DNA of 64,000 bases from Favolaschia claudopus (Eukaryota > Basidiomycota > Agaricomycetes > Agaricales > Mycenaceae), in the NCBI GenBank assembly GCA_037176885.1, contig JAWWNJ010000121.1, positions 434,001 to 498,000 of the forward strand, read 5' to 3'. The translations under genes were made by a program, and so were the position numbers. Positions 53,269 through 64,000 of this stretch are shown here, piece by piece; position 1 is the stretch's first letter, and each line of letters starts with the position of its first letter. The notes under the pieces were generated by a model. It saw only the letters and a list, made by a program, of their open reading frames with translations. It searched no databases and was not told the origin of the DNA.

Positions 53269-56200
53269 TTACTCGCGGATATTGATCAGTTCCGTCCAAT
53301 TCACGCCTTCGCCCAGCCCCGACTTCAACCGCTCCTTCGTCACGATGCACATGGAGGCATTTTTGGGCGTCATTGAGGTGCGGTCGTCAGTGAGGGTGTG
53401 CTTCATGCTTGAGAACAGCCGTTCCACAGAGATACTAACCCAAGGAACAGCAAGAATGTCCCGTGCAGCGCGCGCTAAGGAGGGCAAAGTACCCTGGTTT
53501 TGCTGGAGCAGTGAAATGAACATAGAGCAGTGAAGAAAGGGAAGATAGTCACGCACCTTCCACCATCCAAGAGGATCATCAAAGTCCTCCTTGACGGGTG
53601 AGATTCCGCTGAGGTACTGTCTCGGTAACCCAGACGTTATAGTGTGACCTGTGGATTGCTTGAGGGCGTGTTCTTATCTTATCAGCGCTCGGATTGATCC
53701 GGAATAAATGATAAGGAAAGATGGGACAACGATCACACTATAACGTCTGGGGCATTTGGTACCGTAACACCCGCCATCCCGTCACACTCTCAGCGTCACG
53801 CTCCTTCAAAATGACCGTTCATCTGGCTGCAGTACACCCAAGAAGCGCTCATGCTTGTGGAATTGAATATAAGGGACCATCGCAATAGATTGCTGCTTTT
53901 TCCTACTTTTATTTTGACTCAAATTGGGGGATATCAGCAGCAGGACAGCCAAAATAGTTGCCATTTTGAACGCTGCAGAATGGTCCCAACTGATCCAAAA
54001 CTGACGAGGAAAAAAGGCAAGGCAATTGAGAAGACCTTAAAGTGCATGTACAAGCACTATCCAGGGTACCAAGCAAGGAAATGGAAGGGGGAAAGGGTCT
54101 GTGACAGGATGGGGGGTGTTACAGTACCAAATGCCCCAGACGTTATAGCGTGATCGTTACCTCAAAATCTCTTATCATTTATTGAAACTCCGCCGGATCA
54201 ATCCGAGGCAGATAAGATAAGAATTCCGCCCTCAAGCAATTCACAGGTCACGCTATAACGTCTGGGTTACCGAGACAGCTGAGGTAAAGTTTGACTTCTT
54301 CGTTACCCGAAAATACGGTCTTCTTCTGCGTGTCCGAATTCGCTTGGAGGGCCTGCGCAAAAATCCCTTTCTTCTTCGTAGAAGCTGCCGCCTGAGTAGA
54401 TGTCGATGGGGTGGAGTCAGAATGCTTCTTGGCCAAATCCGCCAACAAACGCCGCGCTCGTCTCGGGACTTCAGGTGCCCAATCATCTGATTCGAAGAAT
54501 GCCAGACGAATGGCAGGATGCAGAACTAAATAGTTGTACAGTATAAAGCACGAAGGGCAAGAATAATTGCTTACCTGCTCCAAGTAATGGGTAGTCGCTA
54601 ATCAACGCCTTCCCGACGTATTGCTCGGCCTTCTCCGACCCGGCACGCAATGCGTGTGAGAGGGCGTCTTCCTCGAACATATAGTCATCGGCCAATGCAG
54701 CGAGTCTAGTCTGCATCAGCATATACAGCGGTAGAACCTTACAGATCGTCGGAACACCCTTCTTCGAGAATTCCAACGTTACGTCTTGGAGAACCTGTCA
54801 AAAATTCAGCCGCCGGTAGCATGTCGGAGGAGTCGAATGAATAATATGACCTCGAGAGCGTTGATCAATTTATCGACGAACTCCCAATCTTCGGAGTGCA
54901 TCTCCCACTTCTTTTTACGTGCCAAAGCGATTGTCTTTGGCTTACCCGTAAGCCCACGCGCAAGATCAGCGACGAATGCGTCCAGTGCCTGGATATTCAA
55001 TGTCAATCATTTAAATATACTGCGTGGACTCGACGTACCGGTGAGAGATGGCGGGCACGGTTGAGTTCGGCATAGATGGTGTTCCAACGAACCACCATGC
55101 TCCGTACAAACACCAGGTGCCGATAATCCTCGTCAACCAACTTGTGCGTAAGAACACGTGCCTTTTTACGCCGGATTTCCGATCGCAAAATATGTACAAC
55201 ACTTTCGTGAATCTGTAGGTTCCATTGAATCAGTATAATTCATGCGAACGAAACAAAGGAAAACCTTATCAATCGCCGTAAAGACCTTTTCGGCCTTCTT
55301 TTTCTTCTCTTTACCGCCCTTTCTCTTCGCTTGCTCCGTGCTTGAAGCAGGCTCAACCACCACATCCATCTGCGGATTAGTGTCCTTTTCGCCAACTGCC
55401 CCTTTCTCAATCTCGATCTCGTCTGCCTCGGCATCGTTCTCGTCAACCCAAATATTCTCATGACTATTGTCATCGTCGTCGGAAAGATCAGAACCTGAAA
55501 GGTCTGCTTCCTGGACGTCTTTCTCCAAACAACCCGCTTTCAAATCTTTCTCCATCTCTTCCATCTCCGCCACCACAACCGGATCATCGTTGGGATCGTA
55601 GACGAGCGGAAACTTACGTGTTTCTTCGTAGAGATCCTTCTTCGCAATGGGCGGAGCTATGCCAAGAGTTCCCGTTACAGTCCTCGAGAAAAAAAGGATT
55701 AAGAAAGGCCGCAACAAAGCCGCAACAAAAACATATTTAACTTACTGCGCAACAAGGTTTGTGACATGACCGCCGCAGCCAATCTGCATATTACGGGCGG
55801 AACCGACCAAGGGATTCCCCCGGATGCAAAAGCGGACGAGTCCTCGGCACATCGTACCATTGCAAGATGCGTTGTCGGACCCGCAAGAGACTGGGAATGA
55901 AAGTCAGCGAATTTATACAAGTAGGGAAAAAGAATCTTACAGAGTAATGCGTCCACTTTGCGACGAGCAAGCGAGGCATACACCAATTTAGCGACAGCTT
56001 CGCCGCTATGATCGCCATCGAGAGGGATGAGGTCAAGAACATGTTCTTGAAGCACCCAATTCTGGTCGATGAAGAATACGGTGACACCGCAGAATGCATT
56101 CACCATATTCTTGGTCGTTGCGATGTCGGTCGCAATGCTGATCTTTGACTCGTTCATCTAAGTTGAAATCATTAGCGAAGAATACTCGAAAGCGTGGGAT

Positions 56201-58033
56201 ATACCTTGATCATCGTCTCGAGTTTTTTGTCAAGGGCTTGATGGAGGACTGCGAGATCTCGCGCTACAGTCTGATGAGACACGCGCGCTTTGATTTTGGC
56301 GGGGAGAATGTGAACGAGAAGTTTATATATGCCCTCATTTTCCGTCAGACGGAATGCGAGGTCGTCCTGCACGATTGCCTGTACAAGATGTTGGCGGTAA
56401 GTGCGCTGCGTGACGGACTTTGCCGGGTTGTCGATTCCGCGCTGAATAAAACCCTGCATCATCTCTCGCTGCGGGTCTTGGGACGAGGAAGCGACGCTCT
56501 CCGGCAGAGCCGGGAGCCCGCGGCGGACACGATCCGCAGACTCCTGGTACTTCTCGAACGACTGGGCGGTGGGTCTATGTGTACATTTTTCAGCGTGATT
56601 CGTAAAATTACTCGGCGTCTTAATTTTGAGTGTTTCGTTCTCGTATTCGGTGATCCCTTCCGTCCGTGGTGTGGTACGGTGATTGCTTGTGTAAAAATAT
56701 TTAAGTAATATGCCAATCTTGAAATAACTAACTTACCTGCAATGGCGGCAGGTCAAAGTCCATACTGGCTCGTCGTTCTTTGTTGTGGCTTTGGGGGTGC
56801 GAAAATGGAGAAGAGCCCATTGAAGTTTGTTTCCAATCTTCGCAGGGCCTTCATCTTCGTCATCAGAAACCGGGCGGGGTACCGAAACCTGGGCCTGATT
56901 CAATTCTTAACTCAAGCAGGTAGAGGCTTTGAGTTTGAACGTACCTTAGTTTTCGCCTTTGCTTTAGGCTGGGCAGGTTGAACTTCAACCTCGGAGTCGC
57001 TGCTCTGATCAGAAGGTACTGATTGCTAGCAATCAAGGTTTTTAACACGCAACTCATACGGTGATCGGAATTTACCTTGGATTTCTTTGCGGGCTTTGGC
57101 GGCGCCGATTCCGCGTCGCTTTGAGGCGTCTCGGGATGAGCAGGTGATTTCCGTTTCTGTGGTTCTGAGCAAAATTCGTAGCGAAAGAACAGGCTGAGTG
57201 ACAGACCTTTGCATTCGGATCTGACGGCTGCTCAGTACCATTTGCGGGCGGGGGCACGGTTGTTTTTTTTGTCTGACGGAATGAGTGAACGACAATAAAT
57301 AAAGTCGAGGCTCACTTTCTTCTTGACAGGGGCCTTCAATGCCGGAAGAGCTTAGAAGGTGACAAATTTGACAGAAGACAAACTCACCTTTCCGTCCTTT
57401 TGTTTTCCGCTCTTGGTGCTCTCCTACATCGCCGCTCAACTTCAAGTAAACCACAAACAACCGACGAGAAGCTCACTTTGCGCTTGGTACCTGCTATTGC
57501 CGCAGGAAACTCGTCATCGGACGGCTCAGGCTCGGGGGAGCTCGGGGGAGGTCGACGCTTCACAGTCTCATTGTGTGCTTTGATCCTGACTGACGGTAAG
57601 TTTTGAATATAAAACCCGGCTGGAAAGATACCCACGCGCTTGAGATAAGAACAAGGAGAGATTCCAATCGAGGAATAATCATCTCGATGTCGCCGTCTGT
57701 CATAGTCTCGAGCATGACATAGTGCTCGGCCCAGGTATAGGCCAAAATTAAGCCTTTACTCCCGCGGCATACGAGATGGAATTTAGCATCGAGGGGTTCA
57801 GTACTGCTTTTGGACTGAAAGACGCGCTCCCACTGAGTTGAGAAGCAGCTGTATGCTCCGTCTCCATCAGAGGGAAATATTTCCACAGGAGGATCGTCTT
57901 TTGAGAGTTTTGGTGTCAGATATCGAGCCAAATCCCCGTCCCGCTGGCCAGATTTCATCCCGGGAGGCATAGCCTCAATAGCAGCCTTGAGGTCCCGAAG
58001 AAGCTGGGCGGCTCGTTCTCGTGGCTGATCCAT
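53269..58033 (-). pseudogene. hAT transposase gene, interrupted
   Basis: A multi-exon transposase read on the minus strand. The start MDQPRERAAQLLRDLKAA at 58033 is followed by low-complexity exons (HNETVKRRPPPSSPEPEPSD, PQKRK-type basic parts). The core includes MMQGFIQRGIDNPAKSVTQR, VHILPAKIKARVSHQTVARD, SIATDIATTKNMVNAFCGVT (first Asp region), LDLIPLDGDHSGEAVAKLVY, CGSDNASCNGTMCRGL (second Asp) and GCGGHVTNLVAQ. An acidic insert (ADLSGSDLSDDDDNSHENIW) is next. The dimerisation domain is FDDPLGWWKVRDYLPFL, LARAARDILAVPWVSISVER and LFSSMKHTL (catalytic Glu in SVERLFSS). I see no BED finger. A 663-bp foldback element sits between EVKLYLS and GISPVKED, so the gene is disrupted. Confidence 0.8.
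53617..54279. mobile_element. 663-bp foldback element inside the hAT transposase
   Basis: CTGAGGTA at 53609-53616 and 54280-54287 is a perfect 8-bp target duplication. The arms begin CTGTCTCGGTAACCCAGACG and run as inverted repeats for about 175 bp (53617-53793 and 54101-54279). Within each arm CCAGACGTTATAG and CTATAACGTCTGG form a further inverted pair. The interior of about 300 bp has no convincing gene. Removing the element and one duplication restores the transposase frame. Confidence 0.85.
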
Positions 58034-58410
58034 GCAAGAGCTTTCCGTGGATCAAGAAGGAGGAGGGAAAGTATTTTGACAGCTCTTGACAGTGTGTGAA
58101 CTACACAGTCGGTCGGGGCGGCAGCGGTAAAAGTCGGTCCGAGTGTGTCCCTGCTATCACGGAAAGTTCCAGCACGGCAACCGGGCAATTGCGGAACCAT
58201 TAAAAAGTTCCGGAAATTCCTTGGAAATTCCCATAATACGAGAATAATACGCATAATACGGTGGACCTGTATCGTACTATACCTGTATTGTATCGTACTA
58301 TATTATTGCATATCATTATTTTGGGCAGACACCTGGGCTCGTATCGTATCTGTATTATCCGTGATATATTATTAATATAATATTTCGTATTATAATTATG
58401 GACTGCACTA

Positions 58411-59733
58411 AGTTCAACGCACGATGACTTTAACATAGACAACCATATTATAATAAGACACGAATTGTGCTATTTGTCGAATGTTAAATATGAGTCTGAA
58501 CCCGATGGAGCTGTTCAAAGTTCAAGGAGTAAGCTGAAGCGGAGCACAGATGAACAAGATGAGTCATTTACAAATTTAACGGCGAATACTGGGCGGATGC
58601 GAGACGATGAGCAGCCGATGAGTGACGGATGAGGGAGAGGATAGGCGAGAGGATAGGCAATGGATGAAACGGATGAGCAGCTGATAGACGCTGAACGGCG
58701 GATGTGCGGCAACGAACAGCGGATAACAGCAGATGAGCAGCGAATGAGACACTGAACCGCCGCTGTTCAGAACGAGCAGCTGATGCGCGATAGTGCGCTG
58801 CGGTGCGGGAGGAGGCTGAGCGGCCAACGAGAGGGAATAAGAGGCTGAGCGGTGAATGAGCGAGTGACGATGAGCAGCTGATGAGCGGCAGAGCGACCGC
58901 TGAGTGGCAGATAAGACGAATGCGCAGCGAAATGGCACGTATGGCAGATGTGAGGTAATGAGCAACAAATGAGAGAGGATGAGATGAGGAGTGGTTGAGC
59001 AGCAGATGAGCGGCTAACGTCGAGAGCTGAACTGAACCGAGAGAGTGATATCGATGTGAAACGACGATGAGCAGGGGACGAGCTGACAAGAGCAGCTGAT
59101 GAGAGGATGAGATCGAGGATAGGCGGATGGGCGGGCTGTTAGAGACGACGAGCAGCGGGAGTGGCCGATGAGGTCGACGAGAGATCGAGCGGCGGGCTGT
59201 GACGATAGTTTGGGTCGCCATCGTCTCACATCCGACACCCATCCGCCGCTCATCGTCCCACTTCTGCCAACCATCGCCCAGTCATCCCTCCCTTACTGCT
59301 CGCTCATTCTGTCTTCACCTTACACCTGGGATAACTTGAGCCTCAAACCCGCCGGCCATCGTCTCAAAGCCACGGTTTACCCAAAATCCAGCTATTGCGC
59401 TTGCCGACAATCCGACTTGATGTCCTCCATCCGAGCCGTCTCACTAGAATACGAATTATAAGCGTGAACGATGAAAAAATGATGTTTATTTCCACTATCA
59501 AACTTTCGCATTCAGATACGTGCTATGATTTTTGCGGCCAGATCCACCCGAATTGTACGACGGGTGGGGCGCTCGAGGTGGAGGAATATAATAAAAAAAA
59601 GCTGACGAGGTGAATGAGTGGGCGCCGATGCCGACGCCTATTTGCGGTAGGATTCAACGTATCATGGAGTGTCGCCACCGTCAAGCTTTGTAGTACCCCC
59701 AGTTCTTAAGACCAGTGCTAGCGCTACCGAAGC
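58411..59733. repeat. degenerate GATGAG / CAGCTGATGAG repeats
   Basis: From about 58555 to 59200 the plus strand is dominated by short, imperfect units such as GATGAGCAGCTGATGAGCGG. The long open frames on the other strand here are products of this composition (Ser/His/Leu-rich) and are not accepted as genes. Similar CTCATCG units reappear inverted at 62290-62440. Confidence 0.55.
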
Positions 59734-59741
59734 GTTGTTTG

Positions 59742-60119
59742 TTAACGACTCGTCCAGGTGAAACCGTTGCAAACAAGGTCAGTGGAGTAGCTGCAGACGT
59801 TGCGGCGGACGTAGACGGTGACCGTGCTTGTGGGGCCGCTGTTTAGACCAGTGACTTTTGGCTGGAAGAGATCAGTGACAATGACGAAGGGGACGAGAAA
59901 GATGACGGAAACAAAGGACATAAACTCTGCGACACGCAGCAGTGCCCCCAGTAACGTGTCCCCGGCGTTCACGTCTTCGATCTGCAAACTGACAAGGCGA
60001 TGATCCACCCCACCGCCGTCACCGAAGCTTCGCTGTCGAGGTATAGGTCGCCTCCGACTCTCCCGCTTCCACTGTGACGACAAGATCATCTCCCTGATCG
60101 CCGCATGCACTGCCGACAT
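59742..60119 (-). other. possible gene fragment with a membrane-like segment
   Basis: The minus frame holds IEDVNAGDTLLGALLRVAEF followed by the hydrophobic MSFVSVIFLVPFVIVTDLF and a Cys-containing tail YVRRNVCSYSTDLVCNGF. No family recognised, and a consistent upstream exon could not be joined. It may be coding or chance. Confidence 0.25.
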
Positions 60120-62180
60120 TTATTGACGCCTCCGTCTCCTCCTCTTCCCCAGGCATACATCGTCAATTCCACACATTTCGGCCGCTCAAGCACGCAAATG
60201 CTCGTATACCCGCACCACAGAACAAGGAAAAAGATACACGAAGAAGAAACTCACAAGTTTCCTGACTCCCCGAGTTCCTCACCGATTCGTGTAGTCGGGA
60301 AAGTAAAAAATCGGTCAGCAGTTTGTCAAGTAAAGTAGGACGATAAGCAAAAAGAAACCTTCACCTCATGAACCCCAACAAACCTTCCGAATCCTCCACT
60401 GTGTTCTGTCGTTTTTCTTCCGCCCGTTCGGATGCATGGCCTGACCTGCGAAACAAGATAGTGGTCGTCAAACAGAAATCAATGGAGAGATAGCAAACGG
60501 CGCATTTCAGGAATTGAGAAGCAGCACTTCCGCTCTGCGCAAAAAACGAAAAGCAAGGCATACTCACAGCAGTCAACCCGCCCTTGTTGCTATGCGCCGC
60601 TAACTTGCTGGAGAGGTCGAGGACGGGTAGAAAGATGTGTGTTGTATACAGGCCAGGGAAAAGGGTGGCAGGTGGCTGAGGAAGAGGAAGAGGGTAAAGG
60701 TGGTGTCGGGTAGGAGGAGTCTGTGGAGAGATGGAGGTTAGTTAGGTGGAGAAGAGGAGAGGAAAGAGAAACGAAGACAAAGGAAAGAGGGAAGGGGAGG
60801 TGCGAAGAAGGAGAGGAAAGGAGGTAGAAGACACTCACCTCTCCCTCCACCGCTCATACCACGCTATACTCAATAACTCGCTCACCTCCCTCTCCGTCGC
60901 GTCCCGAATCCCGATTCACACCACCTCGACACATGGCGAATATTTCCTTGTTGTTACATTTCGCGGTTGGATCACGAACGATACATTTTGGCATTAGCAG
61001 ACCGCTGTCAAATCCGGTGGGGATGAGGCCGTCTGCGACGTCCGATGCAAATGTCAATGCAAAAGATGCTGAGTCGACGCGTCAACACGAGAGCACGGGA
61101 AGCGACTGAAGACGACGGAGCTGCGTTGACGATGTCCGGTGTTGTGACTTGTCGAAGCAAACCTCGACAGTCATGCCCGTTGGCAGATTCTGAAAACTCG
61201 GACTCGGAGGCGGGAGATTGGGAGTTGACAGGAGTAATATGCCCTCCGCTGGAAAGTCCGCTGGCGGACAACGTTGGACAACGCTGGACACTGGCGGACG
61301 CTGGCGGACGTTGTTAGGCAGTGTTTCCCACCGGCGGCGTCTAAGGCCGCTGATGTCCGTTGCTCCGCGGTCCTGCCGATGGGATCCGTTGGAATTCGCT
61401 GGAGTTCAGTGGAAGTCAGGATCTAGAAAAATGATTTCAAGGGCCAAAGGGTCATTTGAGTGAAATTCAAGGAAATGTTATCTCATTGTACGATATTTGT
61501 GCAATGAGATCCAGAGGCAATTCCAATTGAATGCCCAAGTCTTGAGCTACAGAAATTGAATCAAGTCAGTACTATCCGCCCAATTTGCGATCATTCTTTC
61601 GAGTTGAACTGATAAACAGCTTCGAGCTCCCTCAGAGCCTTCAGGCGCGCTTCATGACCACCTAAACCATCAATATAGTTATAGCAAATGATTCTATACA
61701 CCAAACTCATCAATGTAAATTCTCTGAACACACCCGGTTGAATAGGACACCCTCCACAGGTATTTTCTGTGTCAATTTGAACTCCCCGAATGCAACAAAC
61801 TTGTTTGATCGACATTCAATATTGTCGTCGAGTTCAAAAAACCTTCAGAAGATAAAGTGTTGAGCAGTTTCGGTGGATGGCAGCGAAATCCGCTGGATTC
61901 CGCCGGAAATCTTTCTCACCGGATTCCAATGGAATCCGCTGGCCTCCGTTGTAGTCCAACAGAAACCATGAAGCCACATCGGAATACGTTGCCGACTTGC
62001 CGGCACGCAGTGGAATCCGGCAATCAACATTGGAATTCAGCCGGTTGCAAGCTCCGCGTATATTACTGGTTGACAGAAAGCTGCGATGTGGCTGTGTATT
62101 TCACTGATCCGCTCGACTCTCTGATCCGCCCTCGGCCTTGGCCATCCTTTCTCATATGCCCTCCCCTCCCATCCTAGAGT
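60120..62180. other. repeat-rich stretch without supported genes
   Basis: Minus-strand frames near 60854-61057 and 61591-61815 (the latter ATG-started, with IDTENTCGGCPIQPG) have no family match that I know. Around 61240-61320 and 61370-62050 there are many imperfect GGACGCTGGCGGACG and GGAATCCGCTGG units. Donor-like GTGAGT sites exist, but no gene model holds. Confidence 0.4.
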
Positions 62181-64000
62181 TCCAATAGTAGATGAGCGGG
62201 AGATCCGCCGTTCCTGTCATAGAGAACAAACTCGTTTTCCAGTGTATTTAGCCAGATCGGTTGACGCTCACCGGTCTAGAATCTAGATGGGCGGCTCACG
62301 ATTTGTGTCATCTGCCGCTCATCGTCTTAGATCTGGCGCAGCGCTGCTCATCGTCACGGTCTAGCATATGTTGATATTCTTCTCTCATGCCTCTCTTCTA
62401 CTGCCCAGTGTCTGTCTCATACGCTGCTCATCGATCACTTCTCCCGGACGTCGCTTCAGTGATCAGCGCGCTTGCCAGCAGGCGCTGACCACCTCAACAC
62501 CAACTCAACGCGTTCATTCCATCCTTCGAGTGTCGCCTTCTCGAAGCTCTTACGTTGCGCACTGACTCAAGCTTGTTTTCCTGGCGCTTCGGCGTCTCCG
62601 CCACGGTCGCCCTCGGTCCACTGCTTACTGCCAGTGGGTCGCAATCTGCCATGGCGTCTCAGTCGCTCGACGCTTGGAGTGCGTTGTGCATCTCGTCTCA
62701 CGATTCCGGCGACCGCATGCAGGATACAGACGGGTTTACTACGTCTTCGTTCAGCCTCTTCTGTGACTTTCCACTCGCATTGAATATTTCTCGGATTTTC
62801 TATACCGTAGCACGGTACTTTGCTCTATCCAATACTCCTTTTGACTGCTTTTGGACTCGTTTAAATTTTCTACCTCCCAACATCCTCTTAGCATGATGCG
62901 ACTCAAATCCACCCAGCCTCCGTCTCATCTCTCCCTACTTCGTTCTAACCCTCTGACCTTCTCGCAATGGAAGGTCTTCGGCTTCGCAACCGAATATGCA
63001 CGCACCCAATACAGCTCCTCCAGTCCTCTTGCGCCGGTACCCTGCCTGCCCCCATCTGCTCGTGCTCGGTGCTCAGCAGGCGACCTCACAATAACCCATC
63101 AGCTCATTCTCAGTTATCGGCGTCTGCCCCGTTCACTCTCACTCCCACTCGTATTGAATTCAGGGCTAAGCAAACCACCGCGCGCTCTATTGCGTCTGGC
63201 AACCGGCAGGGCTTCAACAAACTAGCCAGATAGGCATGAGATGAAAGAAGCTCGGCACTATAAACAGGATGAATGCAGTGTAATAGTGTTAACATTATTG
63301 TAATACAACACAGTACTTACTGCAAGCAGCATTGCAATGTCCCCAGTAGCTACTGACCAGTAAGAGGTGCAACATTGCATTGTGGCAGTAAATCTGTCAA
63401 TTGAACCCCATTTGAGGTGTTGATCAACCAGCTCATCTTCCCATCTGATGCCTTATTGGTGATGAATTTGATGGTGAATTAAGCTGATGGGGTACGGCGT
63501 TTCCCGAATATTTAAACACGAGCTGTAATTATTTAGTAATTCAAATTGACTAAAGTCTCGGCGAGATCCGAATTCCCGATGGACGTGTGACTGGTCACAC
63601 GTTGTGACCTTGCCCCTCATTACCACCACCCGCCCTCCCGCTCGCTCCCACCGGCGGCGTCGATGCATATGCTGGCTAGTGCCTCGGCCCAACTACCTGG
63701 TTAACACTGCCCACCGCTTATCTTGTCCAGTCCCCTCGTTTCATTCCCTCGCCGCCGCCGTGCCTGCCAGCAAATCCGCGCCACCCCAGCCTGTACCGGC
63801 TTCTACTACTTCAGTGGTGGCTAGCCACACAGTAGTCCACTCCTGTGTGGATACTCATTGACTTCTCGTTATCTCTGTAGCCCTTTCAATGCTCTACGCT
63901 TGCCGCCACCCACCCGCTCCTGCGCCCGCAGTGCGCACCGTTCGGCCGATTTCCCTCTGCGTTGTGTACTGCCCTCTCAGTGGTTCCTCGAGCTCAAGCA
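62181..64000. other. no supported gene; short palindromes
   Basis: Plus-strand frames (62368-63233 and from 63604) are Ser/Pro/Leu-rich and overlap in several phases, without motifs. Near 63260-63400 lie AATAGTGTTAACATTATT and CCAGTAGCTACTGACC, short near-palindromes suggesting a decayed MITE. A gene continuing past the window end cannot be excluded. Confidence 0.35.

Larger units (their letters stand above)
53119..58410. mobile_element. hAT-family DNA transposon, about 5.3 kb
   Basis: The edges TAGTGCTGTCCA (53119) and, inverted, TAGTGCAGTCCA (58410) are hAT-like ends. Both are followed by AT-rich subterminal sequence sharing AATACGAAAT and TATCGTATT repeats. The transposase gene lies wholly inside (53269-58033, minus). 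The 8 bp outside the ends (CAAGTTGC and AGTTCAAC) do not match cleanly, so the target duplication is eroded or the ends are off by a few bases. Confidence 0.7.

Noticed and set aside
58568..59242. 224-codon minus-strand frame in the GATGAG repeat region
   Set aside because: Composition is dictated by short degenerate repeats; no motif, no consistent start, overlapping open frames in other phases.
62851..63233. Plus-strand frames as a gag-like gene of an LTR element
   Set aside because: Two phases are open with Ser/Pro-rich composition but no zinc knuckle, protease or reverse transcriptase follows within the window.
1..64000. CRISPR arrays, bacterial operons, tRNA genes
   Set aside because: The genome is eukaryotic with intron-rich genes; no spaced short repeats of CRISPR type and no tRNA-like box A/B pair were recognised.

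Overview
The window looks like the genome of a filamentous basidiomycete, most likely an agaricomycete. The genes are broken by many short introns of about 50 to 75 nt with GTRNGT donors. The recognisable families are typical of mushroom-forming fungi: a Zn2Cys6 regulator with a fungal-specific transcription factor domain, a MYND-finger protein, a DUF6533-like membrane protein, F-box proteins and a TAP-like secreted hydrolase. I cannot name the species, and I see no tRNA or rRNA gene.

Layout. Positions 0.4 to 1.7 kb hold an NmrA-like NAD(P)-binding protein. A LINE-type retrotransposon without an endonuclease domain follows (3.9 to 7.4 kb). A small Cys-rich protein lies at 8.7 to 9.2 kb. The segment from 10.1 to 23.4 kb is ordinary gene-dense euchromatin: MYND protein (+), Zn2Cys6 regulator (-), F-box/LRR-like protein (+), DUF6533-like membrane protein (-) and TAP-like hydrolase (-). 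For these I could read most exon joints by keeping the frame and family motifs. Two very small exons appear, one of 6 nt inside the zinc cluster and one of 9 nt in the membrane protein.

From about 24 to 52 kb the window is an accessory region built by duplication. A segment carrying an F-box gene and a large, unrecognised, probably nuclear protein gene occurs twice (about 24.6-31.1 and 39.8-47.5 kb, same orientation). A degraded, inverted fragment of the large gene lies at 37-38 kb. Interleaved with these are four members of a family of about 200 residues with two N-terminal membrane segments and a helical, coiled-coil-like body (32.3-35.0, 38.6-39.4, 48.4-49.2 and 51.3-52.0 kb). A GC-rich non-coding repeat with a common sequence occurs at four places (near 31.0, 36.0, 47.5 and 50.7 kb), close to these genes.

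The duplicates act as an internal control for mobile DNA. Copy C carries a 265-bp TA-flanked MITE and a 1.6-kb insertion that copy A lacks. One membrane-family gene is split by an 1841-bp element with a 9-bp target duplication that lands exactly on its first splice donor. A further 253-bp MITE sits just upstream of another member.

Positions 53.1 to 58.4 kb hold a hAT transposon whose transposase gene is interrupted by a 663-bp foldback element with an 8-bp target duplication. From 58.4 kb to the end the sequence is repeat-rich, and I could support almost no genes there.
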